From: Verrucomicrobiota bacterium | GTDB taxonomy: Bacteria > Verrucomicrobiota > Verrucomicrobiia > Limisphaerales > SIBE01 | DNA: 64,000 nucleotides | NCBI GenBank assembly: GCA_016871515.1 | Contig: VHDE01000014.1 | Location: forward strand, 1-64,000 | Direction: 5' to 3' | Shown here: positions 44,470 to 53,061 of the stretch, in pieces | Position numbering within the stretch: position 1 is the stretch's first letter | How the letters are laid out: the number at the start of each line of letters is the position of its first letter | Notes under the pieces: generated by a model | The model's input: only the letters and a program-made list of their open reading frames with translations | What the model was told of the DNA's origin: nothing | The model's database searches: none | Program-made: the position numbers and the translations under genes

Positions 44470-44986
44470 AACTGCCGTTCACGGTCGATATGCCGAATTC
44501 TGAGAAGTCCGCACCAGCATTGGTCGAGACCCTTATCCAGCAAGCGGAGCAGGCCGGAGCGAGCGATATTCATCTGCAGTTGGCTGGACCACTGGCGCAG
44601 ATTATGTTCCGGCTCGACGGCGTGATGACTCCGGCTTCGATGTTGACCGACGACATTGCCGAGCGTGTCTTTGGGCGGATTAAATTTCTCGCCAAGCTCA
44701 AGACTTACCAGAATTCGCTTCCCCAAGACGGGCGAATCGACAAGGCATCAGTCGGCGCCTGTGCCAACACTGTTTGGGCAAGCGGTGTCCCAATTGCCTG
44801 TCCACCGGATACCGCGGCCGAATTCCTGTTGTCGAATGGCTGGCCGTTGATTCACATCTTCGCACAAAAATCCGCCACCATGGTCCCGGGGTGATCGAGA
44901 CGCGCTGTTCGTTGGAACAGGCCGCGAAAGAGATGCTGACCCGCCAATTGTCGGATGAGGCCGAAATCAAAAGAGTGATCGGATGA
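44466..44986 (+). pseudogene. Type II secretion ATPase (GspE/PilB) with ATPase core deleted
   Basis: The first ~90 codons from ATG 44466 read ALVETLIQQAEQAGASDIHL, the standard entry to the GspE/PilB catalytic region, through FRLDGVM and KLKTYQNSLPQDGRI. From about 44753 another frame gives RLCQHCLGKRCPNC and STGYRGRIPVVEWLAVD, the C4 zinc segment and C-terminal end, finishing at 44986. Walker A, Asp box, Walker B and His box, about 200 residues that should lie between, are gone, and the two ends are out of frame. The remnant keeps ATGA overlaps with genes on both sides. Confidence 0.85.
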
Positions 44987-45468
44987 CGCCGATGGCTTTG
45001 GAACGAACGCCTGGCGAAGCTGCGGTCGCGAGGTCTGTGGACACAGCACGGTTGATTCGATGCTCCGTCCGTTGCTTTTGGGATGGCGCGATCGGCGCCA
45101 TACCGGTGATTGGCTTGGGTTTGGCCGCGCAAGCCTTGCGGTTGCACGAGCGGGTGCGGCGGGAAACCGGGGCGACCTGGCGGCGGCCGGCTTTGTTTTG
45201 GTATTGGATCATCGGCTTTGGTTTTACGGTGGCGTTCGACCGGCTGTTTGGGGTGGCGGGAATGTTTTCTATATTTGGAATATTTCTCGGACTGCAGAGC
45301 TGCGAGGTGTGGCGCAGCTTTTCCGGAGCGGAGCAAAGCTTCTGGAATCCGGGGGCGAGACATCTGCGCTGGGGCGTTGTGCTGGCTTATGCAGGATATT
45401 CTGGCTCGATGAGCTTGATCGGAATGATGGCACTCGGTTTCGCGGGAATCGCCTTTCAGAGTCTATGA
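44983..45468 (+). CDS. Multi-pass membrane protein of unknown function
   Basis: A 161-residue protein with about four membrane segments (for example AIGAIPVIGLGLAAQAL, FWYWIIGFGFTVAF, VAGMFSIFGIFLGL and YSGSMSLIGMMALGFAG). I do not recognise a family. It starts inside the last codons of the gspE remnant (ATGA, 44983) and its TGA overlaps the start of the second ABC-2 permease at 45465, so it is translationally coupled to both. A soluble Arg-rich loop (HERVRRETGATWRRP) faces the cytoplasm if the N-terminus is inside. Probably a subunit of the permease system (inference). Confidence 0.68.
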   Translation: MTPMALERTPGEAAVARSVDTARLIRCSVRCFWDGAIGAIPVIGLGLAAQALRLHERVRRETGATWRRPALFWYWIIGFGFTVAFDRLFGVAGMFSIFGIFLGLQSCEVWRSFSGAEQSFWNPGARHLRWGVVLAYAGYSGSMSLIGMMALGFAGIAFQSL

Positions 45469-47192
45469 GCTTTCTGCCGGTCATGCAGCGCGAACTGCGC
45501 GTGCTTGTGCGCGTTCCGCGAACGTACTATTCGCGAAGCCTGGCGGCCCTGCTGGTTGCCGTGATTAGCCTGGGGATGCTGTATCTTGGTTTCGGCGGCC
45601 TGCTCAACGCAATGGCGGCAGGCAAGAACTTGTTCCTCGCATTGTCGGTGCTCGCCTATGTTTATGTTCTGTTTGGAGGAGCGTTTGTCGGCGCGGATTC
45701 TTTGAGCCAGGAAAAACGCGATGGGACATTGGGCCTTCTTTTCCTGACTGACTTGAAGGGATACGATATTGTTGCTGGCAAGCTTGTATCCCGGTCGCTG
45801 AACGGCGCGTATTGCGTTCTGGCGGCGTTGCCAACTTTGGGCTTGGGAATTTTTCTCGGCGGCGTCACAGGGTTGGATGTTTTCCGGATGATGCTGGCAT
45901 TGCTGAACGCCCTGTTCTTTTCTGTTTCCGCGGGAATGCTCGTTTCGACGCTTTGCCGGAACGAGCGACGGGCCTTGAGTTGTGCGGTTCTGGCCGTGCT
46001 CATCATCGGCATTCTCTGGCCCGCGCTGGGGCATGGGCTGCGGCGGTTTCTGAATGCCGCGGAAGTGCATGCGGGGTTCTTAATTTTTAGCCCGGCCGGT
46101 TCCCTGTTGGCCGCGCTTGGTTTTGGCAAAGGCGCCTCTCTTCACTTTGGAACGTCGTGGGTGGTGACGCATTTGCTGAGCTGGTTGTTCCTCGCTTTGG
46201 CTAGCTTTCTTCTGCCGCGCGTTTGGCAAGACAAAGCAATCTCGGTGCGCTCCCTAATTCGGGCACATCCCGGCCCCAGCCGCCGATTGTCCTTTGCTCG
46301 AGGGCGAGGACGTCGCTGGCTCGATTTGAATCCGTTGCTTTGGCTCGCTCTGCGGCCAGAGAAAAGACGATTTGGATTTGGGCCCGTGCTTGCATTGTTA
46401 GTGATGGCTTGGGTTGCGGGTTGGGTATGTTACGGAAAAGGATGGCTTGCTTTGCCGGTCTATTTTGGGACGGCCATGCTCCTTCACTTGCTGCTGATGT
46501 ACGCGACTGTGCTGCACGCGTGCCGAACGGCTGCGGAAGATCGCGGAAGCCGCGTTCTCGAGCTCGTTTTGACAACACCGTTGGGCGACGACGCGATCCT
46601 GAGCGGACGATTGCTCGGGCTGAAAAGGCAGCTCGTATGGCCGCTGCTCTTTGTCATAACAGCGGATGTTGTTCTGATGATTCTCGGTTGCCTGGAGATT
46701 GCCTCGCCGAGTTGGACGATCGTGGGTTGGGTGATCGCTTTCGTGCTTCTCATCGCAAAACTACTGGCTGACCTGTACGTGCTCTGTTGGGTGAGCGTTT
46801 GGCAGGGTTGGAAAGCAGCGAATGCAACGCGCGCCATCCGGCAAACGATTTATGATGTGTTCTTGATAAGATGGGTGGTTCTGCTCGGCGCAGTGGCAGC
46901 GTTGGGATTGTTGACGCAAGGAGCGGCATTCCGCTCGCCCGTCGGCGGAGTTTTCGTCGTCAGCGCCTACGTTGCCCTTCTCATCATGAACTCCCTCTAC
47001 TTCTGTGGCGTTGCGATTGATGAACTGAAAGATAACTTGCGTGGCCTGGCTGGTGGTGAGGGAGAGGAAGGCCCAAGCGCGTTTTGTTGGTGGCCATTTC
47101 GTGGGCTGCCTGGGCCTCGCTGGGGCCGGCCTGAGGTTTCCAGCACCAAACGCACGGCAACCGCACGCGTACCTTTACCAAGACGAACGTGA
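45465..47192 (+). CDS. Double ABC-2 permease (tandem-fused), copy 2
   Basis: A 575-residue paralogue of the protein at 41867, with the same two-half layout. Coupling loops are QEKRDGTLGLLFLTDLKGYD (about 80-100) and EDRGSRVLELVLTTPLGDDA (about 360-380). The opening SFLPVMQRELRVLVRVPRTYY matches the paralogue's opening. The last ~45 residues (from about EGEEGPSAFCWW) are Gly/Arg/Pro-rich and unlike the paralogue's end, suggesting a frameshift near 47050. ATG 45465 overlaps the upstream stop. Two different double permeases would give a heterodimeric transporter. Confidence 0.8.
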   Translation: MSFLPVMQRELRVLVRVPRTYYSRSLAALLVAVISLGMLYLGFGGLLNAMAAGKNLFLALSVLAYVYVLFGGAFVGADSLSQEKRDGTLGLLFLTDLKGYDIVAGKLVSRSLNGAYCVLAALPTLGLGIFLGGVTGLDVFRMMLALLNALFFSVSAGMLVSTLCRNERRALSCAVLAVLIIGILWPALGHGLRRFLNAAEVHAGFLIFSPAGSLLAALGFGKGASLHFGTSWVVTHLLSWLFLALASFLLPRVWQDKAISVRSLIRAHPGPSRRLSFARGRGRRWLDLNPLLWLALRPEKRRFGFGPVLALLVMAWVAGWVCYGKGWLALPVYFGTAMLLHLLLMYATVLHACRTAAEDRGSRVLELVLTTPLGDDAILSGRLLGLKRQLVWPLLFVITADVVLMILGCLEIASPSWTIVGWVIAFVLLIAKLLADLYVLCWVSVWQGWKAANATRAIRQTIYDVFLIRWVVLLGAVAALGLLTQGAAFRSPVGGVFVVSAYVALLIMNSLYFCGVAIDELKDNLRGLAGGEGEEGPSAFCWWPFRGLPGPRWGRPEVSSTKRTATARVPLPRRT

Positions 47193-47268
47193 TCTCCGTG
47201 TGAGAGCAATGTCAAAGACAACCTGATGCGAAGGACGATGCTAAGCAACCAACATTGGGACTTCTATA

Positions 47269-47340
47269 GGAGCGCGGATGCCTGCATCCGCGCAGGTTCG
47301 TTGCGACCGGCTGCGTCGCGGATGTGGGCATCCGCGCTCC
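47269..47340. repeat. 'ggagcgcggatg' inverted repeat inside the secretion-like gene string
   Basis: Arms 47269-47292 and 47317-47340 are imperfect inverted copies of 24 bases. It lies in the only long gap of the gene string, between ABC permease 2 and gspF. Confidence 0.8.
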
Positions 47341-47426
47341 GATAACCGCGCTGGCGGCTGTCCCAATCTGACTTGTTTCGATTTAGAGGCAAAGCGGCCT
47401 CCCATCCTGCGTCTTGAAACACCCGC

Positions 47427-48414
47427 ATGAAAGCTGACGAATTTGCTTTCTTGAATCTGCAGTTGGCCGGGATGTTGCGCAGCGGCATTCCAATGGAGGG
47501 CGCGTTGCGACAACTCTGCGCGACGATGCGGCGAGGCCGGTTGCGCAGCGAATTGCAACGCCTGGAAACAGCCTTGGCCAACGGCACGCCACTTGCCGAA
47601 GCTGTACCGTCAAATGATCCAGATCGGCGTCCAAAGCAACGATCTTCCCGGCGTCCTGACGAGGCTGGCGGACTATTACCAAAAGGTGAGCTTCATTAGC
47701 ACGCGGTTGAAAGGATTGATGATCTATCCGGCGATCGTGCTGTTCGCGTCGTTGGGGTTGTCGCTCTTTCTGGCCTCATTCTTTCGCGCTTTCACACGCG
47801 ATGTTCCGGAAATCTTGCGCGACGTTCTTAATGGCGCAGTGATGAGCAGTCTCACGTCAGATGGCGTTCCCGTCATGGTATGGATGCCAGTGATCTTTCT
47901 GAGCGCGGCGACGGTGTTTGTGCTCGTGACCATCGCGTTGCCGGCGCTGCGACGCTGGTTGCGCTGCACGCTGCCCGGATTTAAGGAAGCGAGCCTTTCG
48001 CAATTCGCCTTGGCGATGGACCTGATGCTGCGAGGCGGAAGCAACCTGAACGATTCGCTCGCCTTGCTCGGTTCCTTGGAAACCCAAACGCCGGTCGGGC
48101 GCGATATCGCCCGCCGGCAAGCGCGGTTGTCCGTCGGCGACGCCAAATTCCCTGCCATCGCCGCTGACAGCAAAACTGTTCCGCCGCTCTTTAGCTGGCT
48201 GGTCAGCAGCGGCGGTGAAAACTTAGCCGAGGGATTTCGCCGCGCGGCCGAAATTTATCAAGCGCGCGCGGTCCATCGGATCGAAATGCTGCTTTATGCG
48301 GCGCTGCCCGTGTCGATTTTGTTTTTGGGGGTGATGCTCATTAGCCAAGCCTTCCCGCTCATTCAACTGTTCTTCAGGTTTGGAACGGTTCTCGACCAAC
48401 TGGGCGGACCATGA
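47427..48414 (+). pseudogene. Type II secretion inner-membrane protein GspF, frameshifted
   Basis: The gene opens at ATG 47427 with FAFLNLQLAGMLRSGIPMEGALRQL, then LETALANGTPLAEA, the classic first T2SSF domain start. The frame then changes near 47590-47605; the continuation LPKLYRQMIQIGVQSNDLPGVLTRLADYY and three membrane helices run in another frame to 48414. A few codons of the usual linker are also missing at the join, so a small deletion caused the shift. The second T2SSF domain, with ASLSQFALAMDLMLRGGSN, is intact. A functional protein would need frameshifting, or translation of the 3' part alone from TTG 47593. Confidence 0.8.
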
Positions 48415-49571
48415 AGACGATTAATTTTGTCCTCGCAAACTTTGCGTGGGTAATTGTCTGGCTCATTCCGTTGTACGCGTTTTTTCATCTGATCTATTTC
48501 CTGATTGCGTTGCCGCTGCGCAGGCAGGAACGAGCGCGGTTTCTTCTGGATCTCGTGGAGAGTGGAGTTCGTCAGGGGCGAAGCATCGAGCAGACAATTG
48601 CGTGGCTTGCCGAAAGCCGGGATCACAGTTTGGGCGTGCGCTTTCATTTGCTGGCGACCTGCCTGAAGAGCGGTTGGGATCTGGTTCCGGCGCTCGAACG
48701 CGCATCCGGGCTGTTGCCGCCACAGATGATGGCGATGTTCAAAGTGGGAAGCGAAACTGGCGATCTGAGCAAAGTTCTTCCTGCATGCCGCACGCTCTTG
48801 AGAGAAGCCAGCTCGCAAGTCCGGAGTTCTTACAATTATCTGGTCGTGCTGGCGTTCGTGTTCATCCCGATCACTCCGGCGCTCTTTTGGATGATGACGG
48901 TCTTTGTTGTTCCGCGGCTGAGATCGATTGTGGCTGACGTGCTGGAAGTTGCGGATCAACAATCCCTCGCCTGGCTGCCATTCTTCGATGCAGCGACCAC
49001 CATTGCGCAGGCGCAGATCCTGCTGGCGCTCTTTTTCTACGTGGGAGCCATCTTCTACGTTGGCGGCCCTCGATTGATTCAATGGTTGCAGGCTGGGTTC
49101 GCTGTGCCGAGCCTGGTTGGGTTCTTCTACTGGATTCCATGGCGTCGCAAACGAATGCAACGAGATTTCTCCCCGATGCTGGCCGTGTTGCTCGATGCTG
49201 GGGTGCCCGAGGAACGCGCCATCCTCCTGGCGGCCGACGCGACGGACAATGAGCTGTTCGCAAAGCGAGCCGCAAAAGTCGTGGCCAGCCTGCGGCAGGG
49301 TATCGGACTTGCTGAAGCCGTCGGCAACCTCGATCAAACAAGTGAATTTCGCTGGCGTCTCGGAAACGCGCTTCAGACCGGGCGCAACTTCATGGCCGCC
49401 TTGCAAGGCTGGCGCGAGTCGCTGGATGCAACGGCGTTTCAGCAAGAACAAGCCGCCGGACAAATGATCACCACGTTTTTGGTGGTGCTGAATGGAATCA
49501 TGGTTGGCCTTTTCGCGCTCTTCGTTTTTGGCGGCATCTGCATGATTCTCGAAGGAGCAGTGTCATGGTGA
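48411..49571 (+). CDS. GspF-domain protein, second copy
   Basis: A 386-residue type II secretion F-family protein that overlaps the preceding gspF by 4 bases (ATGA). It has an N-terminal membrane segment, RARFLLDLVESGVRQGRSIEQTI and LPPQMMAMFKVGSETGDLSKVL (first F domain with a conserved G.ETG), paired central helices, then FSPMLAVLLDAGVPEERAILLAAD (second F domain) and a C-terminal helix. Two consecutive gspF genes suggest a heteromeric platform for pseudopilus assembly. It appears intact, unlike its neighbours. Confidence 0.83.
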   Translation: MKTINFVLANFAWVIVWLIPLYAFFHLIYFLIALPLRRQERARFLLDLVESGVRQGRSIEQTIAWLAESRDHSLGVRFHLLATCLKSGWDLVPALERASGLLPPQMMAMFKVGSETGDLSKVLPACRTLLREASSQVRSSYNYLVVLAFVFIPITPALFWMMTVFVVPRLRSIVADVLEVADQQSLAWLPFFDAATTIAQAQILLALFFYVGAIFYVGGPRLIQWLQAGFAVPSLVGFFYWIPWRRKRMQRDFSPMLAVLLDAGVPEERAILLAADATDNELFAKRAAKVVASLRQGIGLAEAVGNLDQTSEFRWRLGNALQTGRNFMAALQGWRESLDATAFQQEQAAGQMITTFLVVLNGIMVGLFALFVFGGICMILEGAVSW

Positions 49572-49969
49572 TCCCGCGCACCTTCAGGACGAACCGGCTT
49601 GGTTCGCTCACCGTCGAATTGGTTGTGGCGATGGGAATTCTCGCGGCTGTCATGATTCCTGTCGGCTTCTCCTTCGCTTACGAACAAAAGCTCTGTCGGG
49701 CTTATTACCTCGCAGCCGTCGTGATGGAGATTATCGATGGTGAAATGTAGGTATTGCGCGCTGGCGAATGGCAAGCTTTCCCAAAAGGATCTCAGCCGTA
49801 TCCCGTCACCGCGAAAGCAGCTCAGAATCTGCCGCGGGGCCGATTTATCTCAAGTGTGGAATACCCCGTCGTGCGCCTGGAGTGGCTGCCGGATAAGAAC
49901 GGCAAAGGCGGCAGGGTCTGGCGTGAGATCACTCTGGAAGCTGACCGAAGTTCAACCCAAACGAAATAA
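49565..49969 (+). pseudogene. Pseudopilin interrupted by in-frame TAG
   Basis: Starts at ATG 49565, overlapping the gspF stop, with a prepilin-like leader and stem: RTNRLGSLTVELVVAMGILAAVMIPVG in two parts, including the Glu of the 'xxxE' site. After YYLAAVVMEIIDGEM the codon at 49748-49750 is TAG. The same frame continues with VLRAGEWQAFPKG, RGRFISSVEYPVVRLEWLP and ends at 49969. A GAG to TAG change restores a continuous 134-residue pseudopilin (GspI-like size). Only one base stands between this and an intact gene. Confidence 0.8.
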
Positions 49970-50035
49970 GTGGAGATCGAATATCGAACGCCGAACGTTC
50001 ACCTTTCAACGAATGGCGGTGCGCTTCGATTTGGG

Positions 50036-50563
50036 ATGAAGCAGACTCAGCTTCGTTCCAAACGACTTCTCCGCCCACTGCGAGGCGACTATGGATTCTT
50101 GATGATTGATGTCCTCATTTACATCGCGATTTGGACAGTGATCGTGGGGCTGGCTTTCGCCGCGTTTTACCGGTGTCTTAGCAACTCGCGCGATTTAAGC
50201 CGCAACGCCGATGACATCGTGCGAGCGTTGCGCGCTGGAGAACGCTGGCGGCAGGACGTTCGGCAGGCAGTGGCCGCTCCGACAATTGTGAGCGAAGGCG
50301 GCGCGATGGCTTTGGAAATCCCCAAAGCGTCCGGTCTGACCGTTTACGTCTTTGCGACCAATACGGTCTGGCGAAAATCGGATCTGGCTGCGCCTTGGGA
50401 GAAGTTTTTGGCGGGTGTCAGAGCATCTCGAATGGAACGACAACCGCGGCAGAAAGTCATTGCCTGGAGATGGGAAGTCGAATTGCAAACGAAAAAGAAG
50501 CAAGTGCGCGTCCATCCAATGTTCCATTTCCTGTCCGTCGCCCCGCCCGATCAGAGACCATGA
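50036..50563 (+). CDS. Pseudopilin-like protein (GspJ-like position)
   Basis: A 175-residue protein with a basic N-terminus and a prepilin-type stem, DYGFLMIDVLIYIAIWTVIVGLAFAAFY, shortened here as GFLMIDVLIYIAIWTVI (Gly then Phe as in prepilin cleavage sites, but Asp instead of the usual Glu5). The rest forms a GspJ-like globular part (RRC..LSRNADDIVRALRAGERWRQD). A longer frame begins at GTG 49970, directly after the preceding stop; I prefer ATG 50036, which puts the stem close to the start. Its TGA overlaps a further small ORF. Confidence 0.66.
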   Translation: MKQTQLRSKRLLRPLRGDYGFLMIDVLIYIAIWTVIVGLAFAAFYRCLSNSRDLSRNADDIVRALRAGERWRQDVRQAVAAPTIVSEGGAMALEIPKASGLTVYVFATNTVWRKSDLAAPWEKFLAGVRASRMERQPRQKVIAWRWEVELQTKKKQVRVHPMFHFLSVAPPDQRP

Positions 50564-50760
50564 AAACACGTCATGTAGTTTTGCGGAACTTTCCTGTTCT
50601 GCGGACGGGCGATCGGAAAGTGGCCCGAACGCGCGGGAGTATGACCGCTTTGCTTCCCTGGTCTTTGGCCATTAGAAGCGCAGTATCCCACTCGTTGCAG
50701 GCGTCCTCGACGCGACAGATTAAGAACATAACTTTTCCTTTTGCTCGCTGGTTTGAGTAA
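50560..50760 (+). CDS. Short ORF at the end of the secretion-like gene string
   Basis: A 66-residue frame starting ATGA over the previous stop. It has a basic N-terminus (MKTRHVVLRNFPVLRTGDRK), then RGSMTALLPWSLAIRSAV, which looks like the damaged start of a 'RGSMTAL' prepilin/GspK-type stem whose hydrophobic stretch has been broken. No later homology. Probably the remnant of the last pseudopilus gene. Confidence 0.4.
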   Translation: MKTRHVVLRNFPVLRTGDRKVARTRGSMTALLPWSLAIRSAVSHSLQASSTRQIKNITFPFARWFE

Positions 50761-50794
50761 ATCTGCCGTTTGAATGCATGCAAAGCGCTGCTGA

Positions 50795-51727
50795 TTACAC
50801 ATCGCAGACCATTGCGGCATGACGCAAGGCGGCGACCTTATCCGGCCAGGTCGGAATGAATTCCTGAGCCACGTATCCTTCGTAGCCGGATTCCAGGATT
50901 GCGCGAAGGATAGGCGGGTAATTGATCTCCTGCGTTTCGTCTAGTTCCCCGCGTCCAGGCACACCGGCCGTATGATAATGGGCAATCATCTCTTTGTGCT
51001 TTCGCAATCTGCGGATGACATCGCCATGCATGATTTGCACGTGGTAAATGTCAAACAAGAGTTTCATATTTGGCGACCCGACTTGCTCGATCAACTTCAC
51101 ACATAAATCGAGATCGTCGCCAAAGTAACCCGGATGCCCCTTCATCGGGTGGGTATTGTCGCGACTGTTCAAGTGTTCGAGACAAAGATTGATTCCTTTC
51201 TTCTCCGCATGGCCGATGATTTGTTTCCAACAGGTCACGCAGTTCCTAGCGCCTTCTTCATCACTAACGCCATGTTCGCGCATCCCAGTGAATGTGATCA
51301 CGTTTTTGCAGCCGACGCTCGCGGCCAAGTCGATGCCCTTGCGCAATTCCTCGATACAGAAAGCATGGTTCGCGGTGCTGAACGGCCCTCTCGCAAACCC
51401 ATGACTGCCGATCAGCGAAATCTTCAAACCCAGCTCTCGCGCGATCGGGTAATGTTCGCGTCCGATCCCTTCGATGGCAACGATTCCGATTTCTCGACAA
51501 GCGCGGGCCAGATCACGCGCGCTCATCGGCGAAAAACACCAGCCCATTACCGATTGATGGATTCGGTTCTTGGTAATCTTGAAGCCTCCAGGAACTTGGC
51601 TTGATGCCGTCTGGCCTTTGACCGTCCTCGGCTCTAGCGCTCCGGCTAAGGCGGTCACCGCCGTTGCTTTCAGAACTGTCCGCCGGGAAATGCGCGACCT
51701 CCGAGTGCCAGGTTTCGGGTCGTTCAT
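50795..51727 (-). CDS. Tat-exported sugar phosphate isomerase/epimerase-like TIM-barrel protein
   Basis: A 310-residue protein with a twin-arginine leader (RISRRTVLKATAVTALAGA) and an AP-endonuclease-2/xylose-isomerase-type TIM barrel. IVAIEGIGREHYP, CKNVITFTGMREH, INLCLEHLNSRDNTHPMKGHPGY with metal ligand Glu, KLLFDIYHVQIMHGD with His/Asp ligands, and YVAQEFIPTW with the last Glu are the usual blocks of the hydroxypyruvate isomerase-like group. Its real substrate outside the cytoplasm is unknown. ATG 51727 is preferred to the longer frame at 51772. It is convergent with the decayed pseudopilin gene string. Confidence 0.87.
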   Translation of the reverse strand: MNDPKPGTRRSRISRRTVLKATAVTALAGALEPRTVKGQTASSQVPGGFKITKNRIHQSVMGWCFSPMSARDLARACREIGIVAIEGIGREHYPIARELGLKISLIGSHGFARGPFSTANHAFCIEELRKGIDLAASVGCKNVITFTGMREHGVSDEEGARNCVTCWKQIIGHAEKKGINLCLEHLNSRDNTHPMKGHPGYFGDDLDLCVKLIEQVGSPNMKLLFDIYHVQIMHGDVIRRLRKHKEMIAHYHTAGVPGRGELDETQEINYPPILRAILESGYEGYVAQEFIPTWPDKVAALRHAAMVCDV

Positions 51728-51778
51728 GGGTCGAAGTTTGCCTGAACGCTGCTGAAGGGTAAACAAAATCATCGCGCC

Positions 51779-51890
51779 TCGTAACGCAGAGTTTCACTCT
51801 GCTCTGGAGTTTGGACATTTCCAACCGACTTAATCCCGCGACCAAGTCCAGCCCGTCAAATGTCCAAACTCTGTGTTACGACGAATCGCC
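51779..51890. repeat. Two repeat families side by side
   Basis: 51779-51806 is a copy of the 'cgtaacgcagagtttcactctgct' palindrome. 51806-51820 and 51857-51873 form an inverted pair (gagtttggacat/atgtccaaactc) enclosing the 'accaagtccagcccg' repeat also found at 38479-38515. Confidence 0.7.
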
Positions 51891-52007
51891 GGTTTGAGCC
51901 AGGTTGGCGCCAAGATGCCCAACGGCTTTGCGCAAGGTCCGGGTGCGCAGCCTTCGCGGCGGACTCTGTTCTCGCCTCGGCGCCGATTCGCAAGCATGGT
52001 CGGTGTC

Positions 52008-52940
52008 ATGAAAGAACGCTTTGTTCCCAATCACCCCTCGTGTTTCACACGTTCGAACAACGCGGCCCGCCGAGGTTCCGCCGCCGCTTTCACGTTGATA
52101 GAGTTGCTTGTGGTCATTGCCATCATCGCGATCCTCGCTGGGATGCTGGTCCCCGCTTTAAGCCGGGCCAAGCTAAAAGCCAATGGCATTAAATGCATGA
52201 GCAACGCCAAACAATTGGGGCTGGCTTGGATCATGTATGCGTTCGACAACGACGATGTTGCCTTGGGCCCGAATTCGTCGCGGCTTGCGCCGGCGTGGTG
52301 TGAAGGGAATGTGGTGAGTGCGCCCGACGCGGTCAACGATCGTTTCATCACGAACAGTCCGACGTTCAAGTAGCTAACGAGCCGGGAAGTTTTTCACTGT
52401 CCGGCTGATATTGCCGGCCTTCGTTCGGCGGGCAAGATCGTCTTGCGCAATCGCAGTTATGCGATGAACGCGTTCATGGGGGATACCACGACGCCCTGGG
52501 TCCAAAACAATTCCTCCGCTTTCAAAACTGTGCCGAAGCTCAGTTCGATTACCGGGCCCGGACCTTCGGCCCTCTACACGTTGATCGATGAACACGAGAA
52601 TAGCATCAATGATTCGCATTTCTTTCCGTTCGATGATCTCCGGCGCTTCAACAACAATCCGTGGCTGGACGCGCCCTCAGGAAGGCACGGCGATGCCGCC
52701 GGGTTCACCTTTGCCGACGGGCATTCGGAAGTGAAAACTTGGAAAAGCACGGGACTTTCGAAATTCCGACGTGCTGGCGCCGAAGTTGTGGCTAATAACA
52801 TTTCCTGGCTGCCGCGAGCCGTTCAAGTGGATCATCGCTGGTTTACAAATAGCATCGCGCCCTTCAAGAATTCAATCGTGTCCATGCCGTCTCGCTTGTT
52901 TTCTGCCCGCCCTCTCATTGCGCCAGCGATTGTGGAGTGA
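52008..52940 (+). pseudogene. Pseudopilin-type protein interrupted by in-frame TAG
   Basis: ATG 52008 gives a leader and the stem [20 protein letters not shown], then [21 protein letters not shown]. After TNSPTFK comes TAG (52371-52373), and the same frame continues with LTSREVFHCPADIAGL, RNRSYAMNAFMG and FTFADGHSEVKTW to 52940. Relatives read 'xYLxSxEVFHCPAD' at the break, so a Tyr codon (TAC/TAT to TAG) fits exactly. With that codon restored the protein is a complete H-X9-DG pseudopilin of 310 residues. Confidence 0.85.
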
Positions 52941-52961
52941 TTCCTATTCTTGATCATGATC

Positions 52962-53016
52962 CTGCTCTTGATTTTGATCAAAACGCGGATTCAAGGGCGA
53001 TCAAGATCAAGAGCAG
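52962..53016. repeat. Inverted repeat 'ctgctcttgattttgatc'
   Basis: Arms 52962-52979 and 52999-53016 are inverted copies with one mismatch; the preceding 'ttcttgatcatgatcctg' adds further self-complementarity. It lies between two disrupted genes and could act as a terminator-like structure, but it has no T-tract. Confidence 0.7.
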
Positions 53017-53061
53017 AAGCACGCAAGTGCCCATGCGAAATTCCAGCGCCTTCCCGCGTCT

